Shown here piece by piece: positions 1 through 13,010 of a stretch of 64,000 nucleotides of DNA. The first letter of the stretch is position 1. Each line of letters starts with the position of its first letter. The notes under the pieces were generated by a model. It ran no database searches and was not told the DNA's origin. It worked only from the letters and a program-made list of their open reading frames with translations. Both the position numbers and the translations under genes were made by a program. Origin of the DNA: Phoebastria nigripes (Eukaryota; Chordata; Aves; Procellariiformes; Diomedeidae); contig JAYKAV010002419.1 of assembly GCA_035582835.1 (NCBI GenBank), positions 192,323-256,322 of the forward strand, written 5' to 3'.

Positions 1-2699
1 CACTGTGAGATCATCTACAGACTTACTGTACCAACTTCATGAGTCTTCCCTGATGAGTCCTTCACAGACATCTCCAGTCACCTTACCTTTTTGCGTAATA
101 GCTTTAAAGAGCATGTTAATTAAAAAGCAGGTGTTAGCAACAAGTGAGTAATAGAAGAGGAGGAATTTATTTGAAATCAGCAGTTTCAGCCCACAGAAAG
201 GGTAAGAGAATATGTGAAAAGGCTAATGGTGATCATCCTGCTAACGTGGGTGACATTCGCAGATGATGATGCTGCATCAACAGAGAGGTACTGTGCAACC
301 TTCCAGCTCTGTCATCACCCTCCTGTGTTTTACTTTGGATTTGCAACTGTAGTAGAAGTTAAACTACCAGTGAAAACAGCTCTTTGCTGTGGGGTGGCAT
401 GTTTACTTTAAGTAGGTGTTGATGATTCTACTTCTCACTTCGTTGATTAAATAAGTCACTTCATCTTCATCTTAAAAGTCTTACAAACCTCACCTGAACT
501 TTGCTGAGATGAGCCTGTGTCCCATTACATACTTTCACAGAGGTAGAGCACAAGTTTGAAAAACAGGGAAAAGATTATTCCCAGGGTCTTTAGCAGCTCT
601 TAGCTGAGAATACCATGTTCAAAATTAGCAGTATAGTTGCCCTCATTCTTTTATAGCATCCCGATTTTGCAACGAACCATAATCATTTGACTGATTTGCC
701 AAAAAAATGATCGTTCTTCAGGGGCTTTTTGGTGTTGGTTGTTTTGAAAGGCAGCCTGTAATTAAGATGAATACATGTGCATTGTGAATGTTTAGTTATG
801 GTAGAGATGGGTTTGTTATAAAACAAAAAAAACCCAAAAATTACCTATCTGCAAATCCTTGCAGTTGTTTAGTTTAGAAGTTTAAGTCAATTTATGGAAG
901 TCTGTGTTTACTGTCTTTAGAGCTTCATCATGACATTGGAATGTATTTTGGAAAAAAAGACCCTATAAAATGAAATCCACATTTATGGGTAAGGAGCACA
1001 GAGCACTTAGGATCAGCAGTGAGATTACAGTATCTCTCTGAAGTGTAGCGAAGAGGAGTACTTGCCGGTGCCATTTTGGGTTTAGAAGGTAGTGAATTGA
1101 TGCACTCGGTAAGTTCTAACACTGTCTGTAACAGCAGCTGGACCCAACGCCATTAATTTCATGAAAATGTGGACCGTAATATCCCAATGACAGCAGTCAG
1201 AAGATAAAACTAGATCTGAAACACTTCATTTAAAATAAAACTTTATAATAAAGTCAGGTCTCCTAAGACGCTTCTTTTGTGCTGCGCTGCATGTGAGTAA
1301 TCTCGGTGACTCATCTAGCCTCTGACATACTGCAGCCATCAACATTCCCAGCCATGAGTGTTGCCCTTCATAAAGGAAATATCCTATTTTTGGTATAGCG
1401 ATGTCCTCAGTTTTAAAGAATTTTCCTCTTTTAAAGTGCTCAGACAATTAATGCCTCATGCATGTATTCAACAATAGTTGCCTAGCAACCATCAGAAATA
1501 TTCGGGAGAGCAAAGGAAACCGAGATGAATGAGCAGAAACATCAGCTCCCATTTCAGGTGAGCTGGAGAAGGCGTCAGGGCTGTGCTGACTGTTTGGGTC
1601 TAAGCATGAATATCCATGAAAATCAGACAATCCCGAAGTCACAAATACGAGCTCCAACTTGCACGTCAGTCAGATGCAGAGATGAGACAAGTCGCACAGC
1701 CAGAAGCAGTTGCAGGAGGTTGTGGTTGGTTGGGCTTGATTAGTTTTGGGAGCCTAGACCAAAACAATGTAACAATGGTTAAAATAAATTATAGAAAGTC
1801 AACAAACACTCCTTAATGGCTGAGGAAAGTTTTGCTACCTTGTTTTGTGTTCCACCTGCAGCTAGAGAATAGGTAAAGTTCCCACTTCCTTCGGTGGAGA
1901 TTTCCAGGCACGGGTCTAAGCGCCAGACAAACCCCTTGCGTGGGGCTTGGCTCCAGCCCTTCTCTTGCATTGCCACCTGGTTCCCACTTCTTCTCATTTT
2001 GCATTTTAATTCTGGCATAACTTTTACCTCACAGGAGGTTTTCTCACTCTTCTGAGTCAAGTCCTTGATGCTTTTTTTGTCACTGGAAGATGCCATTTGA
2101 ATGAAACAGAAACCTTTTCCGCAGTAACGGCCCGCAGCCACTATGTGTCTGTTTGGATTTTGGTCTTTTTTCCTTCCCACCCCCTCCACCCCCCATCAGA
2201 AAGGTTGAAATGAAATGTTTGGCCTAGGGTTGGAAGGACTGAACCTTATCACCTTATCATGCAGTTGACATACTCTTGGGGACAACTCTGCCACAGCGAT
2301 GCTAGCGTGGCCATGTCCTGTGCCTGTCCCTTTCTCCGGATGAGGTCTGGTGCTGCTCCACAGTCTCCCCTGTGGTTGTACCATCGCAGCAGTTCAGGGC
2401 GCTCAGCACTCAGTGCTCAACATGGTGGAGCGCAGGAGCACAGGGCCCTGGGACCCGCGGTTCAGTGGGACGCAGTTTAATGTCAAAACCATTTGAGACA
2501 AAAGAGTTTTGATCTGTAGAAGTATTTTCAGTTGGTTTCTTTTCATTAGACACATTAAAATTAAAGAGCCCGTTAGTGTTGCTCAGAACTTTTTTGACTA
2601 CCTGCCCCGATTTGAAGAAAATGATGAAATTCTGACATTTTCCTGTTGGATAGAAAAATCGGATTTATGACCATCTCTACTTCAAAGGTGAAGGTTAAG

Positions 2700-2840
2700 A
2701 GCAAGATTATGATCTCCTTTCCACTCATGTAAATCCACAGGAGTCAATTACTTGGGATTGACAGTGTTGTGATTTAGATCAGAATCTGGCATTAAAGCTT
2801 TTTGGGGTTTGCTCCTACACCCATTGACTTCAGTGCCACT
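2700..2840. repeat. Eroded short interspersed palindromic (MITE-like) repeat
   Basis: The stretch contains the cores ATGTAAATCCACAGGAGTCAAT, here near 2727-2748, GATCAGAATCTGGC at 2778-2790, and CCATTGACTTCAGTG at 2821-2835. These phrases recur in diverged form near 26.1 kb and, less clearly, elsewhere in this window. From memory they match a class of old non-autonomous repeats common in turtles, crocodilians and birds (TTTACACC… / CCATTGACTTCAATGG… cores). Family name not assigned. Confidence 0.45.
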
Positions 2841-5800
2841 TGACTGCTGACTCTTTGCTTTTGGTATGTGGTGGTAGTATTTGCATGTGGAAGTGCCTCA
2901 GGGGCCCCACAATGTTTTATAACATTGGTTCACTAGCTTTAGTGGGGTTTTTTAGATTAGATGTTAAAATGTTGAAATCAAAATATGTAGGGGGTGGTCA
3001 GGAAGTAGCAGACACACAATGGTAATCAGAATAATGTGATTTTTGAGGTTGATATCTGGTGGATTAGAGCTGAAAAAAATCCCTTATGTATCTTGGAGGT
3101 CTGAGGCTTTCACTCTTTCTGATTATAAAAGGCATTTATTTCTGGCCTTGATGGTTGATGAGATATCAAACTTAAAATATGCCATGATCCTATAGTCTGG
3201 TAGTGCTTTCTGGCACTGGTCAGTGACTAAATATAGCCAGTTTTGAACCGCTGTGATAAACCTGGAAATAATGTTCAGCAGAAAATTCTCAGACAATTCC
3301 ATAGACAAATGTGGAATATGAAATTACTTTTCTGGATCGCATCTGGTTCGTACTGTATATGCTTTTGTGCCCCGTCTCTCTCATCCCCATGTTTTCCAAC
3401 TGCTATCCTACAAAATGCTTTGTGGTACAGATAAATCTTAGCTGAAGCATATCAGTGGTTCATGTTGGTTCATGCTAAAGCAGCAAATAACATAAAGGGT
3501 TTTTAAACCCCAGCTATTTCACGCATTCCTTTTGGCTTTGTAAACCATTTTGCCTTGTTCTTACGAAAAGAAGGTGTATTTTAAAAAAAAAAAAGCGTGC
3601 ATTTCCAAAAATCACTCATTGTCTTCAAATCTTCAAATGAACATAGTCCAGGAACATGCAGATTCTTGCATTGTATTATGGGATTAGTGGTCATGCATAA
3701 TGTGAAGGTGATATTCCGAGGAGGAAAAGAGCCTTTTCGAAAGGATTTTTTTCTTTTTTTTTATTTTTAATGATATACTCGCATTTTGTTTTCTTTCTGT
3801 TTTTTTTTTTAAACTCATATATACTTCTAACAGGCTATGTTTAATTTCAAGATGGTGTCTTTGCTAGAAAGATTATCAAATGTAATGTCTTCCACAACCT
3901 CTTCATATGCATGACTGCATAAAGCTTGTGTAACAGTTTATTATTATAAAATTAGTATAGCATAGCATAGAGCAAACTGGGCCCCTGGCCAGATGAACTA
4001 GACAATGAATAGTTATATAAGGTTTTGAAGCACATGTATTAGAACACAAGCGCCCTGTATTTTCTTCTCAATTGTCTGCTGTTTGTTAATGTTTCCCTTT
4101 CAACGTGATTGCATCTCAATTTAATAGCACTTGCCATTTCAGTGTTTACTGTGCCAGCACTCGCATAGTTACATCCCCTCTGTGCTGCAAAGCCTGCATG
4201 TATATTAAAACTGAACTAGGCATGGTTAGCTAATGGGTACTTCGAGAGATATGCACTTATAGAATTAAGTGATGTATGTAATTGTTAATTTTGTGTTAAC
4301 AAGTTTGAAAAATGTGTTTCACCAATAATTGTAATGCTCCATTCTGTGCAAAGTGTGACATTTTAATTCTTGTTGAACAGTTTCCTACCTCTGCTCTGTG
4401 TTTTCATGGCAGGGTATTATTTTGCAATCAAGATAAAAGCATTATTTATTAAAGTTCTAAAATATTACATTACTGGAAGTTTTAAGCTGCAGATCAATCT
4501 CCTGTTTCATAAAAGCATTTCATTGATTTTTTTTTTAATTGGTCTTTGAATTTAAACTTAAGTTCCACATTATGGATTGCATATGATTCCAGAAGCAGAG
4601 GGATGTTTTAGTGGAGACTTGATGCTGTTTTAAAGGAGGCGATGTACCTGTCACAGAACTGTGGGGAAGACTTGCATTTGGCATATGCATCTTTGGGACT
4701 GTCAGATCCCAGCCTGCTGCATTTTTGGCACAGGGAGCCCATTGACTTGGGCTGTGAGAAACCTACATTCAGCACTATCAGTCCTTGTGTCTTTTTCTGC
4801 GCCCCCAAAGGAACTTCTGTTAGAGACTTCACGTCTTTGGGAGTCAAATAACAACTTCTCCATGCTTTTGGTGGTGCAGGACAGCCTTTCCATGGCGAGA
4901 GGGTGCTCAGTAGCCTCTGGCTGCAGTAGCCCAGGTGTCACCCGGTGGAAGAGTGACACTTGTACATGGCTTTGTGGTGCTGGATTTATTTGCTTTCTGT
5001 GTGTAATCCAAACAGCCCAGAAGTCTGGCTTCCCCCACTCCCCATTGCTTCAGTCCTCCTGTTCCTCAGTTCCTCATGCCAGGAGCTTGCCTTCTGCCCC
5101 CCTTCACCGTACAGTCCCATCCCCGTCCCCATCCCCATCCTGGTCCCTCTTTGTTACAGCAGGATAATGCCATTTCTCTCGTGGCAGCCCTTCATGGTTC
5201 ATTCATACCATTGCAGACATGAGACCAAAGCCTACCTATTATTCCCTCTTGCGGAGAATAAATTAATTCTTCCATCCCTAGTAGGCCTAACTATGAAATT
5301 GCGTAGAGCAAGGCTCACATTTTTCTTCCAGCTAACAGGGACTTCATTTGCATGTTCTGTGTCATCTCATCTGTGGAGTCTGACCTCGTGCAGACTTTTT
5401 GGTTGCCAACCAGTGAGGGAAGGCAATTGAGAAGGGGGGACCACCACCATCCTCCACTGAGTTCGGGAGCAGCTGTGGCTAGGATTTGACTTCCCAATAA
5501 AGTAAGATTTTCTCATTTGCCGGTAAAGATAAAGAAAGGGCAGGGTGGGAGGAGCATAAGAGACTCAAAACACAATAAAAATAGCAAAGGAAACAAACAG
5601 TTTGTGCCTAATTCGAAACCAACTGATCTCCATGGTGATTGCAACAAATTTGTGCTATGTTTGACTGTCTAGTGAAGAAAAAGGTTAGAAATAGGAGTTC
5701 ACCCGCCATGCTAGACCATTTGAATGAACAGAGGAGTAGGAGGGTTGGTACCTTCCCAGTCATTGAGTGTGAAGGTGGCGAGCGGAATTTGGGGAATAAC

Positions 5801-7989
5801 CTCATTGAAACTCCAGAGGATTCGTGTGTCTTCCTTCCTCATTCATCTTCAGAAAAATCAGCCTTTATAAATTTCCTGGAATTTTTGTTTTCAACAGTGC
5901 TGTTCTGTGGAAAGAAGAATCCCTAGCGCTGTGGCTTCAGACAAAAATAGCATGGTAGAAGACCTTCAGAAATCAGGCAGTAAGCTTGAAACCTTAGATA
6001 AATAATAGGACTAATATACTTGCCACAGTAAATAATAGGACTATAACTCCCCCAAAGCTCTTGATTGACATTGTCTCAAAGTAATTCCTTATGTGAAATA
6101 GAAGCCTGAGATAAAATTTCAGCCTTAATTTACAGTTATTTGAGACGGAGGGAGAAGGGAGTGCATTAATCCTTACCAAAGAAGAAATCCTGTTCATGGT
6201 AGTCTGAAATACCGTCATATGATGAGTCAGAAAGTTTTTATTGTTCACATCTTCGGAGGTCAGGGCTACTGAGTTTTGGCATGCAGACTGGGCAGATAGC
6301 ATTTGCAAATCAACACATCTCCTTTTGCTGAGGCCCTAGGCATGGAAAGCTTCCTATTTGCAGTAGGTGTGTGTGAGTTTCTTTTTTTAAATATGAATTT
6401 TAGAGGGGAGAAGATTATACTTTTGAAATCCTTAGTCACAATGAAAAGATCTCCAGAGGTAGCTGGTGAAGACATTCAGAGTGTACGTTACACTGCATCA
6501 AGATTTAGAGTTTCCTGAGTAAATATTGACCAATTTGACCTTTGCTTTTCCTCAGTCAATATGTATCTCTTGGGACAATGAACCTTCATATTCACCTTAG
6601 TTGAAGTCCAAGTCTACTTAATAGTGTACTTGGAAATCCAGGAGAGATGCTGATTTGTCTTGGTGCTACTTCTATCTGTTTAAAATTAGATATACAGAAG
6701 GTTTGGCCACTCATGTCTCTTTGTCAGGTTTCCTAAACAAAGCAGCGTCAGGTCATGGATGGTGGGGAGGCTTCTAGGAAACACCTAAATTCGGCAGCGG
6801 GCAGAGCGGGTGAATCTGGGAGTAGAGCAATCCCTTTATTGGAAATGAGGATGAGGATTCCCGTGCAATCTGAAAGCCCTTCCAGATGCTATCAGGAGGA
6901 GGGGACTGACCGGGATTAGTCACTAAAATTCTTGCTGTGTATTTCATGAGGCAGAGAAAAGAAGTTTTTGAGCTTTCTGAACCTCCCACAGTCTTCCAGC
7001 AGCCTAATCCCACAGAGCACAACATCAGGTATTGTGCAGAACTAAAGAAAGGCACAGCCCAAGAAACCGGTCTGCAGACAAGGGGGACGGTGGCTTGCCA
7101 GGGGTCCCACCCTTCCCCTGAGATAAGGGTCTGGGAGCAGGTGGGCCCCGACACAGCCAGATGATGCTGGGCTCAGCGGCCAGTTGCATCCCTGTTGCAA
7201 TGGCCTTTTACAGATCAGTATTACAGTCACTCCCCAGCCCCTGCTCCCCGCTGCTGGGCATGTTATGTCCCCCTGGCTTGGGAGCCGGGCTTGGAGACCC
7301 TACAAGCTTCCTGCGACTTGAGAGCCAGGGTTCAGTCCCTAGGAGCATAGAGCAAGTAGCGTAGCCCTGACCAAGCCCTGTCAAATAGGGCTGTAATACC
7401 CCCTTTATTATTTCAATAGCAGTTTCAGTATTTCGGGGCCCTGGCTTAGGTTGAAGCTGAGAGACAGCCTTCCCCTGAAAAGCGGGGATGCTGGGGCAGC
7501 GCGTGCGGCTGGAGCCACTGGGTCAGGGTCCCCGGACAGGGGCTCCTGGCACCTCCCGTGCTGCTTCCTTGCCCGGCTGCGCCATGTCTCCTCTTCACAG
7601 TGCCCCACAGCATCGCTGGGTGCTGCTGGCAAAAGCCTCTTGTCGCCAACAGGGGCAACCCTTTGGGGTAGAAAAGGCAATTACTGCGCTTGTGAGCTAT
7701 GCTGTGAAAGCAAGAGCAACTGGAAAGTGCTATTCAGGCAGTGGAGAAAGGCGGTGCCTTACAGATATCTGCTTATGCAAATCAAATCATTTGTCTTTTC
7801 AAATGTTCATTTTGCCTTTTCCCTGATTATATTTTCTGAATTGCCATATGTATTTCTTGTGATATTTCAGTCTTGTCAAATTAAGAAGAGAAAGCCTTAT
7901 AATTAACTTAGGATATATACCAAATAAAGTAATGTTTGTCATTTTTACTGTGTAATCTGTCAATGATATTACAGGTAGCCCGTAAGTTT

Positions 7990-8008
7990 AAAAAAAAAAA
8001 AAAAAAAA
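7990..8008 (+). repeat. Poly(A) tract, 19 bases
   Basis: Uninterrupted A run read directly in the intron. No target-site duplication or retrotransposed body was recognised next to it. Confidence 0.9.
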
Positions 8009-10393
8009 GTCTAACTTGTTTTTGTAATCTTATAACTATCAAAGGTATTTGTTTGGGGAAAGAAGAGAATTTTAAAATTGCACAATTGCAGTTGAAAAAA
8101 CCAGAGCAGGTAACGTCATGCGTTTCTGAAGAGCACGCTGTTTGATTTTATAGTAACAGTATTTTAAGAATGCTGACGGTACACAGGAAAGAAGTGAATA
8201 ATTCTTATTGCAAAACCCTGATGGCTTGGTGTATTCAAAATGTTAAGACTTAATCAGCCCTGGATTTCTCTTAGGAAAAAGAGGACATTTGGAAAAAAAA
8301 AGGGGAAAAAAAAACTGGCTGAAGCAGTAGTGATTTATCAAAGCAGCATTTGAATAAAATAAAGATTTGGCATCCTTACTTAGGATAGGCTGGAAAATGC
8401 ATTTATGTTTTCGTGTACCTTTTTTTTTTCCCCTGATGTGCCTGATTGACTTGTTTTAATACCGGTGTTATTTACATTTCAGGGATGGGCCTCTATTATG
8501 CAGGAAATTGTCCAAACCCCTACAGCTGTATTTTAAATTGAAATGATTTTTTTTATGAAGTGATTGTGCAGACTTAATTTAGTAATCTATTATTAAATTT
8601 ATAGTTTCAGGCTGTATAAAGTCTTTATATAGAACGAAAATGGGCACATATGAAGATCTATGCTATATATACACCTGGTTCTGTATATTAAATCTTTTAC
8701 ATATGTTGTCCATTTTCAGAAACAAATAAACTGCTGCTTTTGAAAACTCAGCTTCTCTTCCATATTAGGGAATTCTGCAGACTCCCTATGTTCCTTAGCT
8801 TCAGTATAATGCTAAATCAGTTTGTACATTAGTCTATTTTTAGTTATGAATGAACTTTATGGAGTGCAGCGCACAGAGTGATTTCAGAGATTCTCGCTCA
8901 TAAAACCCGTGTGTCATGCGCCGCAATTACAGCAGTAAACATTATGCAAGCTCTGGGCTTCCAGGGGCCCAAGCCCTGAAATTTCCAGGAGGGAAAAGCA
9001 TCCCCCCTCGCCCTTTTATATGAAATATTACACGTATAGTAAATCTCATCGCATGAAGTCAGGTTAAATTTTGTGACCTTGGCTGCTGTGAGCGGCAGGC
9101 GGGCTGCCTGGCATGGCAGCCAGGTGACACTAGAGGGCAACTGAGAGTTTTCTTTAAACTAACCAAGCTGGTGATGGTTTTAATATCAACTAAGTGTCTA
9201 AACTCGGTAAGGATTTATTTTCCTGTCTGCAGATTTCACATATGTAACCTCTGAGTTTCCATTGACAGCAAATAATAATCCAACTGAAGTTCTTCTGGGG
9301 AAAAATACAGTGGGAGTGGGTCAGAAGCCTGCTTTTGCCCAAATAAGGCTTTTTTTACAGACCCCATGTGTTAGATAATGATCAACTGACAGGCGGTCAT
9401 GAGTTAATAATGCTGGATGCTGAAATATGCATACCATGTGGTATACAACAGTTCTGCGGGGAGAGACAAACACGGCTATAATTAGACATCTGAAACACAA
9501 GGAAGTGTGTAAATTGTTTAATAGTCCCTCCACTTAATTCACTCAGATAATTTCCTAAGAACCGGTATTGACTACGAAAGACTATTGCACAACCGACTTC
9601 ATATTTAGTTTAAACCCTGCCCTGCTCAGATAAATTAATGAATACAGCTTGGTTTTATTTGGATTTCTCAGAGTGCTAGAGATTTACTGGGGCTGTAACA
9701 CAGAGATGGGCTCAATTCTGTTTGTGTTGATGTTTGGGACGATTACGCCGAGTTCACAGGGTTTGCACTCATTTAAACCTAGGCACATGATCTTACCATC
9801 AGGACTTTAAAACCACCATTTTTCGGGTGTTTTGGTGGTTATACAGATTCCCTTTCTACTCGTACACAGCCTGACAAAGTTACCGGAGTTACCACCGCTG
9901 CGTTTTACTGGTGAAAAAGCCCAGATTCCTCCTCTGCTCAGCAATGCAGAGCAGCATCACCTCCGCACCCCAGCCTTAATGCGCTGTGTCAGGTGCATGC
10001 AGGTCCCCAGTGGTGTGAGGGCTTTATCCCAAGCTCTCTGTGGAAGCAATGTTGTTCCTGAACCTCTTTACGGCTGCGTGCACTGCGATGGGGTGCCTGG
10101 CAAGGCCCTTGCCAACGGCTGCTGCTGAAGTTGGTGATGACCCAGAGATGTGAATGGGAGCAGGGCTTAGGCTATGGCTGCTGCTTCTGTCTCCACCTAA
10201 CGCATTGTGTAGTCCTCGTTGTGGTGGCAGCTGAATGTAGGCATCAAGGGGGGAGCTTACTCTCTAGTTTCTGCGTGTCACTTTACTACTATCTTCATGC
10301 AGGTTGATTATGCCTAACAGATTTTTATTACTTCGCAGTGCAATGATCAAGTGCAAAGAAAAAAATGAAAGAAAATTATAATATTCTTACACT

Positions 10394-10408
10394 AAAAAAA
10401 AAAAAAAA
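10394..10408 (+). repeat. Poly(A) tract, 15 bases
   Basis: Uninterrupted A run in AT-rich intronic sequence; simple low-complexity tract. Confidence 0.85.
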
Positions 10409-12289
10409 GATTTTTCTTTCTTATATAATCAGTTACAAATCAGAAATGCAAGAGATTTAAATAATGTATTTGTCATTTTCACGTTGTGCACGACTGGATG
10501 ATCATAGCTTCCTACCTGCTGTTGTCATTCCCAAAAGCAAGGTCTCGGGAAACCGTCCATTTTATGCTTCTTGCATGAAATTCTGCCTGTTGAGATTCAT
10601 ACACAGCGTCCATCCTTTACCAGTCAATTAGCCCATCTCATCTGCCTATCTACATGGATATGACTGGCTATGTATCTATTGTATTGCCAGGGTATGTAGG
10701 TCACGTCTCCATTGGGTACTGCTGACTCTGCTAGACAGCAATTTCACAAACGCTGGCTTTTACTGGAGAGAAAAGGAAATATTGCTAGGAAAGNCACCTT
10801 AAGATTTGCTGTGTGTTCTTATTTGTCTTTTATTTTCTGAAGCCTTCTAATGGGAAGTCTACCTTGGGTGTTCTGCCGAGTTGTGATGAGATAGACTGAC
10901 TTGGATGGGTTTGCTGTGCATTTTTGCTTCTCACTGCTGTGTTTGCGCTGCTTTTGTCTTGGCTATTACATAATCTGTGCCTGCTCACTCTTTCCTCTCT
11001 TTGCTTTTTTTTCTTTTTTCTTTTTTTTTTAACCCAGACTGTTCTGAGAAGTTAGATGTGCACTTCCTTAGTATTGCTGTGACCTTCCTACAGAAGGTGA
11101 AGCCCCTGTCCACCAGGTGCTGGTTCCCAGGAGGTGACCTTTAGGGGTGGAGGGCTTGGAGGCTGGAGATTTCCGAGGAAAGGGAAACTTCATGAACCCA
11201 TGTGTGATCCTGTGATGCTGCCCAAGCACGTGGTGTTTCATGATGAGATACGACGATTTCTTCTTTCGGGGCTTGAATGCTTCTTTCCCATTAGTGACAG
11301 AGAGAGTCGTGCTGGCTTCGTTGTGTTCGATGCTTAACACAGGCTCAGCCTCAAAATGTGAATAGCCCCAGTGAGGTCATCAGAGGTCTTTGCACGCTCC
11401 AGGTTTTGGCAAGTTAGGCATGTACTTTGCTGAATCAAGGCTACAGCTCTTCATGTTCCTTGTCCTGCATAGCACAGTACTTTATTGTATTTGATCCTAT
11501 ACTCGTGCAGTTTTTCACCAGAAGAACCACTGAGTCATCTAATCTGGTATGAACCCCAAGTAGTGGCTCATCGGCCAAAATTACCAGCAAATGCTTTCAT
11601 CCAGTTCACCACCTTTTTTCTGAAGGAGAAGGGAAACAGCTGTTTGAGCAAGGACCACAGCCAGACAGCTGGACGCCTCCTCCGTGCAAGCAGCCAGGCT
11701 GCTGCAGCCGCCCGCAGCGGCGAGGCTCTCCCGGCAGCAGCCTGGACCCAGCCCTCGCCGTGGCTGGGGCAGGACACCCAGCTCCAGCCTGATATCTTGA
11801 CAGAGACCCTCAAATTGCATGCATTTCTTCCTGCGCTGCACACACCAGCTTGTGTCTGGCTCAGGCTTTTCCTGAAAGGTCTTCTGAAAGCTGGTCATAA
11901 GCATGCCTCCGTATACTGGCATTAGATCATATATGTGCACTGCAGTGCCTAGGCATGCCTGGGTATGCCTCCTCACTTCTGAGTACCAGCTTTTTCTCAC
12001 CTTTGAGGCACTCATATTACCTGATGAAGTCACTTCTCAGTCATTTTTGCTCAAACCCAGCACAGCTTGAGTTATTCAGACCTCCCCCTTGAAGGCAGAG
12101 CTCTCTTTGGCCACAGCATCTTCCTACCAGGGTATGTTGAACTTCCAGTGGGGGGTGGCCTGTGAAGTGCCACCCTTGGCTTGGTCAGTGGGACCTGTAG
12201 TCCTTGCTCAGGGGTTTCATGCTGGAGCTGTACTGAAGAGCACGCGTGGTCCATTTTTTCTTCTGATTACTCGTTTGTNTGACTCAGTG

Positions 12290-13010
12290 TTAACATTGTG
12301 CCAGTCCTTGTGTCAGAGTGAGTGTTACTGTCAGGGACCTTATATTTATTTCACTGGCGAAAATGTTGAATACTAGCAAGGCTAAGAGCAACCCCTGAAT
12401 CCCACCAGAAATATTTTCATTTGATAGAAATTCGCCACTGATGCCTGCTTTCAGCTCTATCATTTAGCCAGTTCTTAATCCATTTAATATATGCTTGAAT
12501 AAAATTATGTAGTGCTGTTTTTTAATCAAAGTGTTATCTAGTATTAAATCAGCTGTCTTACTGAAATGTAGGTAAGTTCCATGCATGCAGCTAGTTTCTC
12601 TAACCAAGCTTGTAGTTTCAAAGTATAAAATAAGGTGCTTTGTTTGTTTTTCTTTTTTGTTGTTTTAAGATCTGGTTTCTGTAAAACCAAGTCAATTGAC
12701 TGGCTTTAATTATATTCTTTTGCAAGCATATCATCTGGCTTCTTTGCAAATACGGAACAAATATTTACCAAACACCTCTGCCTCTTTTTGAATCATTAAT
12801 AACAATCCTGTCATCTGTAGCCAGTAATAGGCCTACAATGGATTTTTCTATTATTATTATTTTAATTTGCTCTAAGGTCTACTTGAATGTCACATATTTG
12901 TCAGGCACAGATTTTTCTCTGAAGTCTTCAGCTTCCCTTTTCAATTTACCGCACTTCATAATTTCTAACATATGTATAGATTTTGTCCCAAAAAAAAACC
13001 CTTTTCCTTT
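12290..13010 (-). mobile_element. Degraded CR1-like LINE fragment (reverse-transcriptase region, antisense)
   Basis: The + strand reads like the complement of a CR1-type LINE. Recognisable phrases in the expected order are a CCTGAATCCCACCAG block near 12395, GCCAGTTCTTAATCCATTTA near 12467, TTTTTAATCAAAGTGTTATC near 12520, TTACTGAAATGTAGGTA near 12558, and CCAGTAATAGGCCTACAATG near 12820. These match, from memory, the antisense of the CR1 reverse-transcriptase coding region known in turtles, crocodilians and birds. Many substitutions and indels are present and no long open frame survives on the minus strand, so it is an old dead copy. No 5' end, and no intact 3' terminus with the short CR1 tail repeats, was seen. 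Confidence 0.6.

Noticed and set aside
1525..1557. Short open frame MNEQKHQLPFQ ending at a GTGAGC donor, as a possible alternative first exon
   Set aside because: Its end is phase 0, whereas the first common exon needs one base of a split codon. Joining would hit a stop soon after, and the frame that would fit contains a TGA and no usable ATG.
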